Shown: positions 1 through 8,809 of the stretch, in pieces | Layout: every line of letters starts with the position of its first letter | Numbering within the stretch: position 1 is the first letter of the stretch | Assembly (NCBI RefSeq): GCF_002940005.1 | Contig: NZ_MDEF01000016.1 | Source: Xanthomonas hortorum | GTDB lineage: Bacteria; Pseudomonadota; Gammaproteobacteria; Xanthomonadales; Xanthomonadaceae | DNA: 64,000 nt | Strand: one strand, 5' to 3' | The notes under the pieces: generated by a model | What the model was told of the DNA's origin: nothing | The model's input: only the letters and a program-made list of their open reading frames with translations | The model's database searches: none | Made by a program: the position numbers and the translations under genes

Positions 1-20
1 TTTCCCCCGGAGAACACGCC

Positions 21-566
21 ATGAACGCATCCGCTTTGCCTGCGGCGAACGCCCCCACGGCTGCGCTGCTGCATGCGCCTTCGGCACTCGCCGGCTTGGC
101 CGGCAACGTGCCGTTAACGCGCGTTTCGCTGGCCTACATCGAACCGCGCTTCAAGCTCTACCTGCGCTTCGGCGAACCGGCGCGCACGCTCCAGCTTGAC
201 CGCTGGCGGCGCTGCGCGGTGTTCTTGCCGAACGCGGTTCTGTGCCGCATCCGCTGGCAGGCCAACAACTACGGCACGATCCGCTGGCAGCTCATGGTTA
301 TGCAAGCCGCCACGCCGCTCGATGCCGTACAGCGCATCCCTGGCGTGCAGCCAGGCGCACGCCTGCTGCTTCACGCCGAGGGCGAGAACGCCGTGCGCGC
401 CGTGCTGGAACGCATCGACGGCATCGAGGCGCTGGGCATCGCCCCGTCTGCCGTCTCGCCCGCGTACTGGCGCACGCTGGGCAACCGGCTCGCGGCGCGC
501 TTGCGGCTGCCCGAATACACCGCCGAGCGGCACGCCGCCTGGCTCGCCGGGAAGGTGCTGCCATGA
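21..566 (+). CDS. DUF2840 domain protein of ICE transfer region
   Basis: This 181-residue protein matches from memory the DUF2840 family, which sits directly upstream of the TraF-like peptidase in Tn4371-type elements. It has no signal peptide or obvious catalytic motif. The centre is rich in aromatic residues and arginine (YLRFGEP, RRCAVFLP, WQANNYGT). The ATG follows a GGAGAA ribosome site. The stop codon overlaps the start of the next gene as ATGA, so the two are translationally coupled. A role in conjugation is inferred only from position. Confidence 0.75.
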   Translation: MNASALPAANAPTAALLHAPSALAGLAGNVPLTRVSLAYIEPRFKLYLRFGEPARTLQLDRWRRCAVFLPNAVLCRIRWQANNYGTIRWQLMVMQAATPLDAVQRIPGVQPGARLLLHAEGENAVRAVLERIDGIEALGIAPSAVSPAYWRTLGNRLAARLRLPEYTAERHAAWLAGKVLP

Positions 567-1150
567 CGACCGTTTCCGCTTCGTCCGCCCCGCCGCGTCC
601 TCGCTCGCACCTGCGCGCTCGTATCGTGCTCGCGGGTCTGACCGCCTGCGGCCTCGCTGCGCTGGCCTGGGCGGCTTTCGTGTCGCCGCTTCCGCGCCTG
701 ACGTACAACCCATCCGACAGCGTGGCGGTCGGATGGTATCGCATCGAACCGTTCGACCCGCGCACCGCCTCGCTACCACGTCCGTTGTCCGTGGACAGCA
801 TCGTGCTGGTGCCGCTGCCAGCCGAGGCTGCCGCACTGGCTGCGCAGCGCGGCTATCTGCCGACGCGCATTCCGTTGCTCAAACGTGTGGGCGCAGTCGC
901 GCCGCAACACGTCTGCATCATCGCCGGTCAGGTACGCATCGACGGCGTGCCTACGGCCGCCGTGCTGCGGGCTGACCGGCTGGGCCGGCCGCTGCCATCC
1001 TTGCAGCTTTGCCGCCGCCTCGAACCGGGCGAGCTGTTCCTGTTGAGCGTGACGAATCCGGCGTCGTTCGACAGCCGCTATTTCGGGCCGGTCAGCGCAT
1101 CCGCCGTGATCGGCGCCGCGCATCCGCTCTGGCTGGAGGCACGCCCATGA
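563..1150 (+). CDS. traF: TraF-like S26 family signal peptidase
   Basis: This 195-residue protein has an N-terminal membrane segment (about residues 20-40) and then the S26/TraF serine motif N49-P-S-D-S53-V-A-V-G-W-Y59. Ser53 is the expected nucleophile and Lys107 (LLKRVG) the general base. In IncP plasmids TraF processes and cyclises the TrbC pilin in the periplasm, and a trbC gene is present here at 32835. The start at 563 is chosen because it overlaps the upstream stop (ATGA). An upstream in-frame ATG at 242 would run through the DUF2840 gene and is rejected. Confidence 0.85.
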   Translation: MTTVSASSAPPRPRSHLRARIVLAGLTACGLAALAWAAFVSPLPRLTYNPSDSVAVGWYRIEPFDPRTASLPRPLSVDSIVLVPLPAEAAALAAQRGYLPTRIPLLKRVGAVAPQHVCIIAGQVRIDGVPTAAVLRADRLGRPLPSLQLCRRLEPGELFLLSVTNPASFDSRYFGPVSASAVIGAAHPLWLEARP

Positions 1151-1598
1151 TGGCCGCCGAATCGTTGCACGTTGCCGTACATCTCATCGTGTCATCGGGC
1201 GTGTCGTTCCGGCTGCTGTTGCGGTGTCGTCGTGCGTGCAGTGCGAGCGCATCCGCGCCGCACTTCGCGCAACATCCGGCGCAGTCGTCCAACGTGCAGG
1301 CGTCTTGCCTCGAACGCGCCCGGCCTGCGGCCATTGGCGCGTTCGTCGGCGTGCTGGCTGCAAGCAGCACAGCGCCGCCGGGCCGCCGACGCCCGGAGCG
1401 ACAGCGAAGGGCAAAGGCGGAAGGCAAGATTGAAGGGTGCGGCACCAGGGTGCGCACAATGCCAGTCTGCACGTGGGGGTGGCGCGGCACGCGCCTTATG
1501 GCGGCTTCGTGCCGCGAATGCAGCCAATGCCTTGCAGCCATTGGCGAATCCGCGTGCCTCGCCCGCCTGGGTGCGACGGGCTTGCCGGGAGCCACACC
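1151..1598 (+). other. Hairpin-rich stretch before relaxase; candidate oriT
   Basis: No recognisable protein lies between traF and the relaxase. An open frame of 151 codons (1147-1602) overlaps both neighbours by ATGA, but its product is an Ala/Arg/Cys-rich sequence with no family resemblance. The DNA shows a repeated octamer AGGGTGCG (1434-1441 and 1447-1454). Three consecutive hairpins follow: 1481-1486/1490-1495 (GGCGCG stem), 1501-1505/1511-1515 (GCGGC stem) and 1523-1529/1539-1545 (GCCAATG stem). Repeats plus hairpins beside a relaxase gene are typical of an origin of transfer, but I see no known nic sequence. Confidence 0.35.
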
Positions 1599-3569
1599 AT
1601 GAACCGGCGCACGGATTCCCCCGGTGACGACCATTTCCGCATCCGGCCCGGCAAGCCCAAGCAGCGCGGCGACACCTTTGTTTCGCAGGTGCTGCGCCAG
1701 GCCGGCAAGGCGGCCAACGCGACCGGCGGCAAGCGGGGCAAGGTGCCCGGTTCGCGCCTGGGACGCGGCCATGTGGCGGCCCGCTTCACCAGCCAGTCGC
1801 TCACGGCGAACTCACGCCGCGCCACGGTCAAGGTGCGGCTGGTGTATCTCCAGCAGGCCAGTGGCCGATCCACCGTCCAGCACCTGCGCTACATCGAGCG
1901 CGAGGGTGTGGACAGGCAGGGAGGGCCGGGCCATGCCTACGGGCCGGCGACAGACGAGGCCGACACCGCCGCCTTCGAGGAACGCGGCCGGGCCGGCCGC
2001 CATCAATTCCGCTTCATCGTCTCCCCGGAAGACGCGGAACAACTCGACGACCTGCGCACCTACACGCGCCACCTGATGCAGCGCATGGAGGCCGACCTGG
2101 GCACCCGGCTGGACTGGGTGGCGGTCGATCACTGGAACACCGACAACCCGCACACCCACGTCGTACTGCGCGGCAAGGACGACACCGGCAAGGATCTCGT
2201 CATCTCGCAGGAATACATCACCCGTGGGATGCGCGAGCGGGCGATGGAACTGGCAACCGAATGGCTGGGGCCGCGTACCGAGCTGGAGATACAGCGCACC
2301 TTGGCCCGCGAGGTGGAACAGGAGCGGTGGACAAGCCTCGATCGCACCTTGCAGCGCGAAGCGGTCGATGGCCTGGTTCATACGGAACGGCTGGCAGAAC
2401 CCCGGCTGCAACGCCAGCGCCTGCTGCTGGTCGGCCGCCTGCAAAACTTGCAGCGCATGGGACTGGCGACGGAAACGGCGCCGGGCACCTGGGCCGTCCA
2501 TGCCGGAGCTGAATCCACCCTGCGGGCGATGGGCGAGCGCGGCGACATCATCCGCACCATGCAGCGGGCGATGGGCGGCAGGCAGCGCGAACTGGCCGTG
2601 TTCCAGCCCGGCCAGGAAGGTGGCGGAAACGGCCGCATCATCGTGGGCCGTGTCGTGGGCAAAGGGCTGGCCGACGAGTTGTACGACCGGGGTTATCTGG
2701 TCATCGACGGCGTGGACGGCAAGGCGCACTACGTGGCGCTGCCGCCGCGCACCGAGCTGGAGCAGTACCCGGCCGGCGCCATTGTGGAAGTGAAGGGTTC
2801 GACCGAGGTTCGCGCCGCCGACAAGAACATCGCTGCGCTGGCGAGCGATGGCCTGTACCGCACCGACCATCACTTGGCCATCGAACAGGGCCGGGCCACG
2901 CCCGGACGCGACCCGCAGGAAGTCGTCGCCACCCACGTCCGGCGGCTGGAGGCCCTGCGCCGGGCCGGCATCGTGGAGCGCGTGGCCGAAGGGATATGGA
3001 AGGTGCCGGACGACCTGGCCGAGCGTGGCCGCCAGTACGACGCGCAGCGCCTGGGCGGCGTGGCCGTGGAGCTGAAATCGCACCTGCCCATCGAGCGGCA
3101 GGCCCGCGTCATCGGGGCCACCTGGCTCGATCAGCAATTGATCGGCGGCGGCTGCGGGCTGGGCGACCTGGGCTTTGGCGGCGATGCCAAGCAGGCCATG
3201 CAGCAGCGCGCCGACTTCCTCGAAGAACAGGGGCTGGCGCAGCGGCGCGGCCAGCGCGTCATCCTGGCGCGCAACCTGCTGGGCACGCTGCGCAATCGGG
3301 AACTGGCGCAGGCCGCGAAGGATATAGCGGCGGAAACCGGCCTGGAGCATCGCCCGGTGGCTGACGGGCAGCGCGTGGCCGGCATCTACCGGCGCTCCGT
3401 CATGCTTGCCAGCGGGCGCTACGCCATGCTCGATGACGGTATGGGATTCAGCCTGGTGCCGTGGCGGCCGGTGATCGAGCAGCGGCTGGGGCAGCAAATC
3501 GCCGCGACCGTGCGCGGCGGTGGCGTGTCGTGGGAGATTGGGAGGCAGCGCGGGTTCGGGCGTGCTTAG
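1599..3569 (+). CDS. Conjugative relaxase with DUF3363 domain
   Basis: This 656-residue protein has an N-terminal relaxase domain and a long DUF3363 C-terminal region, as in Tn4371-family ICEs. The metal-binding histidine motif is visible near residues 176-188 (DHWNTDNPHTHVVLRG). HLRYIEREG near residue 105 is a plausible site for the catalytic tyrosine. It should nick at oriT and pilot the strand to the TraG coupling protein encoded at 29298. The ATG at 1599 has a GGGAG site and overlaps the preceding open frame; an upstream in-frame ATG at 1437 is less likely. The cargo island begins just downstream. Confidence 0.88.
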   Translation: MNRRTDSPGDDHFRIRPGKPKQRGDTFVSQVLRQAGKAANATGGKRGKVPGSRLGRGHVAARFTSQSLTANSRRATVKVRLVYLQQASGRSTVQHLRYIEREGVDRQGGPGHAYGPATDEADTAAFEERGRAGRHQFRFIVSPEDAEQLDDLRTYTRHLMQRMEADLGTRLDWVAVDHWNTDNPHTHVVLRGKDDTGKDLVISQEYITRGMRERAMELATEWLGPRTELEIQRTLAREVEQERWTSLDRTLQREAVDGLVHTERLAEPRLQRQRLLLVGRLQNLQRMGLATETAPGTWAVHAGAESTLRAMGERGDIIRTMQRAMGGRQRELAVFQPGQEGGGNGRIIVGRVVGKGLADELYDRGYLVIDGVDGKAHYVALPPRTELEQYPAGAIVEVKGSTEVRAADKNIAALASDGLYRTDHHLAIEQGRATPGRDPQEVVATHVRRLEALRRAGIVERVAEGIWKVPDDLAERGRQYDAQRLGGVAVELKSHLPIERQARVIGATWLDQQLIGGGCGLGDLGFGGDAKQAMQQRADFLEEQGLAQRRGQRVILARNLLGTLRNRELAQAAKDIAAETGLEHRPVADGQRVAGIYRRSVMLASGRYAMLDDGMGFSLVPWRPVIEQRLGQQIAATVRGGGVSWEIGRQRGFGRA

Positions 3570-3601
3570 TCGCCGACGTATGCACTCGCCTATGACGTTG
3601 C

Positions 3602-4867
3602 CTAACCTATAGCGGCCATCGGACGGCGCTCCGGGAACGCTTCGCGAATAGGTAGATGAATCAATGCGGCCCCTGCCGCGAGTGCGATGTCGATGTACCA
3701 AACCCAGTCATAGCTTCCGGTTGCCTGGAAAACCTGACCACCCAAATAGGCTCCGAAGAAGCCACCGATCTGATGTACCAGCATGAGCACGCCGAACAGC
3801 ATGGCCAGATTGGCTGGCCCGAACATCTTGGCGACGAGTCCTGCCGTCGGCGGGACTGTGGAAAGAAAAGTAATGCCCATGACGGCCGCAAAAACGAGCA
3901 TAACCACTGGCGTCTTCGGTGACAGCACGAAAATCAGTACCGCAGCTCCACGCACGCTGTATAGCAAGGTGAGCAACGATTTCATCCGCCATCGGCTCCC
4001 GGCCCATCCCATGCCCAGACTGCCGACGATATTGAACAGGCCAATCAATGCCAGCGACCAGCCCCCGATCGACGGCGGCATACCGCAATGTTCTACGACG
4101 CCGGGCAAGTGCGTAGCCAGGAATGCCACATGGAAACCGCAAACCAGAAAGCCTACTGCCAGCAGGCAATAGCTGGGCGTAGTCATTGCCTGGCTCAGTG
4201 CCTGCCGCGCGCTAAGTACCTTTCTACCTGATGCAGCGGCGTCGGCCGCGGCGATGGCACTGGAATTCCCCTTCAGAATCCAGACAGCAGGCAGTGCCAG
4301 CAGAACCAGCAACCCCAGCCACTGCATGGAGGCCGTCCAACCCAGCGCCGCAGTCAAACCTACCGCAATAGGCGCCATCGCGATTTGACCGGCCGAACCA
4401 CCGGCGTTGACGATGCCGATAGCCACGCCACGCTTATCCGCCGAAACCAATCGTGTGCTGGCCGCCATCAACACCGAGGGGCCGGCCATGCCGCAGCCGC
4501 CAGCGGCGAGGATGGCCATGGCAAAGACCAAGCCGAGCGTCGATGTCATGTAGGGCGTAATAACCGTACCCAGCGCAATGAGCAAGACGCCCGTAAATAT
4601 CACTCGGCCTGTACCGATTCGGTCGGCGACGGCCCCGGCGAAGGGCTGCGTCAGTCCCCAGCACAATTGGGCAAAAGCAAACGCCAGGCTGATCTCGGTA
4701 ATGCCCAGGCCCGTAGCACCATTCAACGGTGAGAGGTACACGCCCATCGTCAGACGCACACCGTTGGAAAGCATCAATGTACCTGCCGCTGCCAGCAACA
4801 CGAGCCAGAACCCGTGTGATGGTGCGAAGCCGGTTGAGGATGGGCTATTGCTACGGGTCATTCGCAT
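3602..4867 (-). CDS. MFS transporter, monocarboxylate-transporter-like
   Basis: This 421-residue protein is strongly hydrophobic with about 12 predicted membrane spans. It has the MFS loop signature near residue 85 (AGAVADRIGTGRV) and a glycine-rich third helix (AGGCGMAGPSV). It resembles MFS members that move small organic acids, but the substrate cannot be read from the sequence. It is the first cargo gene after the relaxase and is transcribed toward it. A gap of about 115 bases separates it from the aldo/keto reductase on the same strand. The start could be the second Met two codons in. Confidence 0.8.
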   Translation of the reverse strand: MRMTRSNSPSSTGFAPSHGFWLVLLAAAGTLMLSNGVRLTMGVYLSPLNGATGLGITEISLAFAFAQLCWGLTQPFAGAVADRIGTGRVIFTGVLLIALGTVITPYMTSTLGLVFAMAILAAGGCGMAGPSVLMAASTRLVSADKRGVAIGIVNAGGSAGQIAMAPIAVGLTAALGWTASMQWLGLLVLLALPAVWILKGNSSAIAAADAAASGRKVLSARQALSQAMTTPSYCLLAVGFLVCGFHVAFLATHLPGVVEHCGMPPSIGGWSLALIGLFNIVGSLGMGWAGSRWRMKSLLTLLYSVRGAAVLIFVLSPKTPVVMLVFAAVMGITFLSTVPPTAGLVAKMFGPANLAMLFGVLMLVHQIGGFFGAYLGGQVFQATGSYDWVWYIDIALAAGAALIHLPIREAFPERRPMAAIG

Positions 4868-4983
4868 TGTTCCGGGGTCATCTGTATTAACCGTCGATCA
4901 ATAGAGCCGTTGCCTCTGGGCACGTAGCTGCACTCCGGCTTCCGAAGATGAGCCGCTTGCCAGCACGGCAGATGCCAAGGCGT

Positions 4984-5991
4984 CTAGGCAACGATCCGGG
5001 GCACATAGCCTGCCGCCCAGACAATCGGCGCCCTTGCTGGTGCTGACGAAACCAAATTGCTCACGGTGTCCAGTCGGCCAATCTGCTCGGTCGAAAGTTC
5101 AAGCGAGAGCGCGCCCAGGTTGTCGGCCAGTTGCTCCGGCGTGCGCGGCCCGATGATCGGCACCGAGCCGTGCGTACCGGCCCAGGCGATGGCGACCTGC
5201 CCGGGAGTCACGCCGAGTTCCTCGGCGATGGCGATGACGGTGTCGAGAATCTGCGTGCGCTGGGGCGAGTTTTCCGGCTGGAACACCTTGCCGCCGAAGC
5301 CTTCGGCGCGGCCTTTTTCGCCCTTGCGGTATTTTCCGGTCAGCACGCCGCCGCCCAATGGCGACCAAGTCACGATGCCCAGGCCCAGGGCATGCGCTGC
5401 GGGGAACAGGTCGGCCTCCGGCTCACGACGGACCAGGCTGTGCTCGAACTGCGCGGCCGCAATCGGCACGGCACCACTGAGTTCAGCCAGCGTGACCGCA
5501 CGGGCCAGCCGCCAGGCCGGGAAGTTCGAGATGCCGGCGTAGAGGATCTTGCCGGCACGTGCCAGATCCTCGAAGCCGCGGACGATCTCTTCGGAGGGGG
5601 TGACGTTATCCGGCCAATGCACCCAGTAGATGTCGATCCGGTCGGTTCGGAGCCGCTTCAGGCTGGCCTCCAGCGAGGCGACCAGGGCCTTGCGGCTGTT
5701 GCCGACGACCAGCCGGTTGGCATCGGGCGCGGCGCCGCGGGTGAACTTGGTGGCAAGGACGAAATCCTCGCGCCTGCCTTGCAGCAGGGTGCCCAGCAGT
5801 TCCTCGGACTGGCCGAACTGGTAGACGTCGGCCGAGTCGATGAAGTTGCCACCGGCCTCTGCATAGGCTTCGAAGATGTCCTTGCTCACATCGGGATCGG
5901 CGCCGTAGCCCCAGCCGGTGCCGAAGTTGCCGGTGCCGAGGGCCACCTGGGAGACCTGTAGGCCAGTCTTGCCGAAAACGGTGTATTTCAT
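4984..5991 (-). CDS. Aldo/keto reductase
   Basis: This 335-residue NADPH-dependent oxidoreductase has the TIM-barrel tetrad Asp52 and Tyr57 (DSADVY), Lys82 (ATKF) and His125 (WVHWPD). It probably reduces an aldehyde or ketone in the cytoplasm. The start at MKYTVFGKTG is preferred over the in-frame ATG four codons upstream because GGAGA lies about 6 bases before it. It is the last gene of a run on the minus strand (thioesterase, thiolase, MaoC, this gene) with short gaps, so it probably belongs to one operon divergent from marR. Confidence 0.87.
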   Translation of the reverse strand: MKYTVFGKTGLQVSQVALGTGNFGTGWGYGADPDVSKDIFEAYAEAGGNFIDSADVYQFGQSEELLGTLLQGRREDFVLATKFTRGAAPDANRLVVGNSRKALVASLEASLKRLRTDRIDIYWVHWPDNVTPSEEIVRGFEDLARAGKILYAGISNFPAWRLARAVTLAELSGAVPIAAAQFEHSLVRREPEADLFPAAHALGLGIVTWSPLGGGVLTGKYRKGEKGRAEGFGGKVFQPENSPQRTQILDTVIAIAEELGVTPGQVAIAWAGTHGSVPIIGPRTPEQLADNLGALSLELSTEQIGRLDTVSNLVSSAPARAPIVWAAGYVPRIVA

Positions 5992-6048
5992 GTTTCTCTC
6001 CATTGTTTGAAAGGGTGCGTGTAGAGCGCGCAGCTGTATCCGATGCGG

Positions 6049-6501
6049 CTATTGCGCGCGCCTGGGAACGACCAGAGTCGCCACATGTTCTTGGACCACT
6101 TCGTCGTCCTGGTTTAGCGTCGTCGTGCGCAACTTGACCAGTCCGATTTCCGGTTTAGTCTTCGAGGGACGCACTTCCAGCACTTCGCTTTCCACCCGCA
6201 GCTCATCGCCGGGGCGTACCGGGCGTGGCCAGCGCAACTCATCGAAGCCGGCGCCGACGATGCCACCGGCCGGCTTGAAATCGCTGTCCACGACCAGCCG
6301 CATCACCACGGCTGCGGTATGCCAGCCACTGGCGGCCAGGCCCTGGAAGACCGACGCCCTGGCGGCGGCTTCGTCCAGGTGGAAGGGCTGGGGATCGAAC
6401 TCGGAAGCAAACGCCTTGATCCGGTCGGCCTCAATGCGAATACGGGTGCTGCCGGAAAATCGCTGTCCCGGTGCAAGGTCATCCAGGTAGTAGATCGTCA
6501 T
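6049..6501 (-). CDS. MaoC-like (R)-specific enoyl-CoA hydratase
   Basis: This is a 150-residue single hot-dog-fold protein. The hydratase motif is visible near residues 35-45 (FDPQPFHLDE), with the conserved ASGWHTA following. Such enzymes add water to enoyl-CoA thioesters. It lies 15 bases downstream of the thiolase on the same strand and upstream of the aldo/keto reductase. Together they suggest processing of a CoA-linked acid. The exact substrate is unknown. Confidence 0.83.
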   Translation of the reverse strand: MTIYYLDDLAPGQRFSGSTRIRIEADRIKAFASEFDPQPFHLDEAAARASVFQGLAASGWHTAAVVMRLVVDSDFKPAGGIVGAGFDELRWPRPVRPGDELRVESEVLEVRPSKTKPEIGLVKLRTTTLNQDDEVVQEHVATLVVPRRAQ

Positions 6502-6516
6502 CGTCTTTAATTCCGT

Positions 6517-7701
6517 TCAGAGTGTTTCAAGCGCAAGCGCGATGCCCTGGCCGCCGCCGATGCACAGCGTCACCACGCCACGCTTGAGACCGTCGCGTCG
6601 CATCGAATGCAGCAGGCGCGTGGTCAATACCGCGCCGGTCGCGCCGATGGCATGGCCGTGGGCGATCGAGCCGCCCTCGACGTTGACGATGTCTTCCGAC
6701 AGTTCCAGCTCGCGCAGGCAGGCCAGCGCGATCGCGGCGAAGGCCTCGTTGATCTCGATGCGCTCGATGTCGCCCCGTGTCCAACCGGCACGTTCCAGCG
6801 CGAGCTTGACGGCGGGGATCGGGCCGAGCCCGAACAGGCCCGGCTCCACGGCGGCGACCGCGTGTGACACCAGCCGTGCCCACGGGCGCAGCCCGTGCTG
6901 CTCGGCGAAGCCGCGTTCGGCCACGATCACCGCCGCCGCGCCGCTGTTGAGCCCCGGCGAATTGCCGGCAGTGATGGTGCCGTCCTTGCGAAAGGCCGGC
7001 TTCAGCCTGGCGAGCGTTTCGATCGTGGTGTCCGGCCGGTTCGCCTCGTCTTTTGCAAAGCTCACCGGCCCCTTGCGGCTGGACAGTTCGACGGGAACGA
7101 TTTCCTCGTCGAACTTGCCCTCCGCCTGGGCGGCGCTGAACCGCTGCTGCGACCGGGCTGCCCAGCGGTCCTGGTCTTCCCGCGTGATGCCGTACTGGCT
7201 GACCAGATCCTCGGTATGCCAGCCCGAGTGCTGGCCGCTGAACGCATCATTGAGGCCATCGCGAAGCATGCTGTCGAGCATCAGCGCATCGCCCATGCGG
7301 TTGCCCCATCGTCCGCCCGGTACGAGGTAGGGTGCCTGATCCATGTTTTCCATGCCGCCGGCGATCACGGCACCCGCGTAACCCGCCGCCACTTCCAATG
7401 CCGCCGTCGCGATGGCTTGGGCGCCGGAGCCGCACACTCTGTTCACCGTCAGCGCAGGCACATGCACCGGCAGCCCGCCGCCAATGCTTGCTTGGCGCGC
7501 TGGATTCATCCTGGCACCGGCCTGGATGACCTGGCCCAGCACGACGGCACCGATGGCGTCGGCAGCCAACCCGGAGCGCCGCAGGGTCTCGCGGACAACG
7601 GCCGCTCCAAGTTCAGGCGCAGGCGTGTCTTTCAACGCGCCGCCGTAGGTGCCAATCGCTGTGCGAACCGGCGAGCAGATGACGATTTCGGTTTGAGCCA
7701 T
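6517..7701 (-). CDS. Acetyl-CoA acetyltransferase (thiolase)
   Basis: This is a 394-residue, full-length thiolase. It has the acyl-accepting Cys90 (NRVCGSG), the catalytic His near 350 (AHGHAIGATG, where GHPIG is usual) and the C-terminal Cys380 (CIGGGQG). It either splits 3-ketoacyl-CoA or condenses acetyl-CoA. The MaoC hydratase gene follows and a thioesterase gene precedes it on the same strand. This gives an acyl-CoA module that could be the tail of a degradative pathway. No acyl-CoA ligase or acyl-CoA dehydrogenase is present in the island, so the module is incomplete within this window. Confidence 0.9.
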   Translation of the reverse strand: MAQTEIVICSPVRTAIGTYGGALKDTPAPELGAAVVRETLRRSGLAADAIGAVVLGQVIQAGARMNPARQASIGGGLPVHVPALTVNRVCGSGAQAIATAALEVAAGYAGAVIAGGMENMDQAPYLVPGGRWGNRMGDALMLDSMLRDGLNDAFSGQHSGWHTEDLVSQYGITREDQDRWAARSQQRFSAAQAEGKFDEEIVPVELSSRKGPVSFAKDEANRPDTTIETLARLKPAFRKDGTITAGNSPGLNSGAAAVIVAERGFAEQHGLRPWARLVSHAVAAVEPGLFGLGPIPAVKLALERAGWTRGDIERIEINEAFAAIALACLRELELSEDIVNVEGGSIAHGHAIGATGAVLTTRLLHSMRRDGLKRGVVTLCIGGGQGIALALETL

Positions 7702-7720
7702 GTCCGTCTCCCGTGATGAA

Positions 7721-8245
7721 TCAAGCGTGGTCGAAGATCAGGCACGTCGTCGTTGCGTGCGCATAGATCTTTCCGTCGGGACCAACGATGCGGCCTTCAG
7801 CCGCCGCGACTTGCCGCCCCACATGGATGACCCTGCCTTCGGCACGTACCAGTGGCACCTGATCGCTCAAGGGGCGAAGCATGTTCACCTTCAGTTCCAG
7901 GGTGGTGTACCCCTTGCCGACTGGGAGCGTCGTATGCACTGCACAACCCACGGCTGAGTCAAGCAGCGTGGCGAACCAACCGCCGTGTACGGTGCCCAGT
8001 GGGTTGTAGTGGCGGCGCGACGGCCGCCCCTGAAAAACTGCCGAACCATGTTCCATGTGAACCGGAATGAAGTCGAGCGCGTCGCCGATCGGCGGCGGCA
8101 GCTCACCTGCAAAGATCGCCTCGAACATCTCCAGGCCCGAGCGATTGAATGCCTGCCCTTTGGGCACAACGTCGGGCGCTTCCAAGCGTGCGCGCACGCG
8201 CGCTTCGTCCGCCTCCCAACGAGCGATGACGTCATCGACTTCCAT
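7721..8245 (-). CDS. PaaI-family hot-dog thioesterase
   Basis: This 174-residue protein has the PaaI/4HBT motif near residues 80-98 (NPLGTVHGGWFATLLDS), in which the HGG loop and the following acidic residue act on acyl-CoA thioesters. It is the first gene of the minus-strand acyl-CoA operon, 58 bases from the divergent marR start, with a palindromic operator between them. It probably releases CoA from an aromatic or medium-chain acyl group. Confidence 0.83.
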   Translation of the reverse strand: MEVDDVIARWEADEARVRARLEAPDVVPKGQAFNRSGLEMFEAIFAGELPPPIGDALDFIPVHMEHGSAVFQGRPSRRHYNPLGTVHGGWFATLLDSAVGCAVHTTLPVGKGYTTLELKVNMLRPLSDQVPLVRAEGRVIHVGRQVAAAEGRIVGPDGKIYAHATTTCLIFDHA

Positions 8246-8268
8246 TAGCTGCCCTTTCCATAAATAAC

Positions 8269-8295
8269 TTGTACCTACAATGATTGCAGGTACAA
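8269..8295. promoter_or_regulatory. 27-bp palindrome, likely MarR operator
   Basis: The divergent intergenic region holds a near-perfect palindrome. The 8-bp arms TTGTACCT and AGGTACAA (8269-8276 and 8288-8295) match perfectly, and the inner bases mostly match as well. It lies 8 bases before the marR start and 23 bases from the thioesterase start, so one bound MarR dimer could repress both directions. The assignment to MarR rests on position and symmetry. Confidence 0.6.
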
Positions 8296-8303
8296 TATAT
8301 CAC

Positions 8304-8807
8304 ATGAAGAACGCCGCCAAGCCTCAAAGCTGTACGAATCTCAAGCTGCGCCAGCTCACTCGCATGGTGACGCGCCACTACGATCGCCACGTCAGCGACA
8401 CGGGACTGAAGAACACGCAGTACGCGCTGCTGTCGCACGTCGTCGGCCTCGGGCCTATCCGTCCCGGCGACTTGGCGAAGCGCATGCACATGGATGCTTC
8501 GACATTGACGCGCAACTTGCAGCCGCTGGTGGCGCATGGATGGTTGAAGATCGGCGCTGGCAACGATGCCCGCAGCCGTCTTGTCGAGGCGACCGAGGCC
8601 GGGCGAGCAAAGCGAGCCGAGGGGCAGCGCGCGTGGAAGGAGGCTCAGGTGGCGCTCAACGAGCGGCTTGGCATCGAGCGCGTCGCCGCGCTACACGAAC
8701 TGCTCGAAGCGTGTATCGAATGCCTGGACGACGATGCCGAAAGCGTTCCCGACGACGGAGCTGAACTGACTGGCAGCGGTGTTCGCCACAAACGCCTGCG
8801 GAGATAG
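8304..8807 (+). CDS. MarR-family transcriptional regulator
   Basis: This 167-residue winged-helix protein has a central recognition region (GDLAKRMHMDASTLTRNLQPL) and the wing motif (DARSRLVEATEAG), both typical of MarR. The family usually represses neighbouring genes and is released by phenolic or other small ligands. The ATG at 8304 is preferred over an in-frame ATG at 8280, which lies inside the palindrome. It is divergent from the acyl-CoA operon and upstream of the Bcr/CflA exporter, so it may control both. Confidence 0.87.
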   Translation: MKNAAKPQSCTNLKLRQLTRMVTRHYDRHVSDTGLKNTQYALLSHVVGLGPIRPGDLAKRMHMDASTLTRNLQPLVAHGWLKIGAGNDARSRLVEATEAGRAKRAEGQRAWKEAQVALNERLGIERVAALHELLEACIECLDDDAESVPDDGAELTGSGVRHKRLRR

Positions 8808-8809
8808 CC

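Noticed and set aside
1812..3701. 629-codon antisense open frame across the relaxase
   Set aside because: It mirrors the relaxase coding frame in a G+C-rich sequence and its product has no family features.
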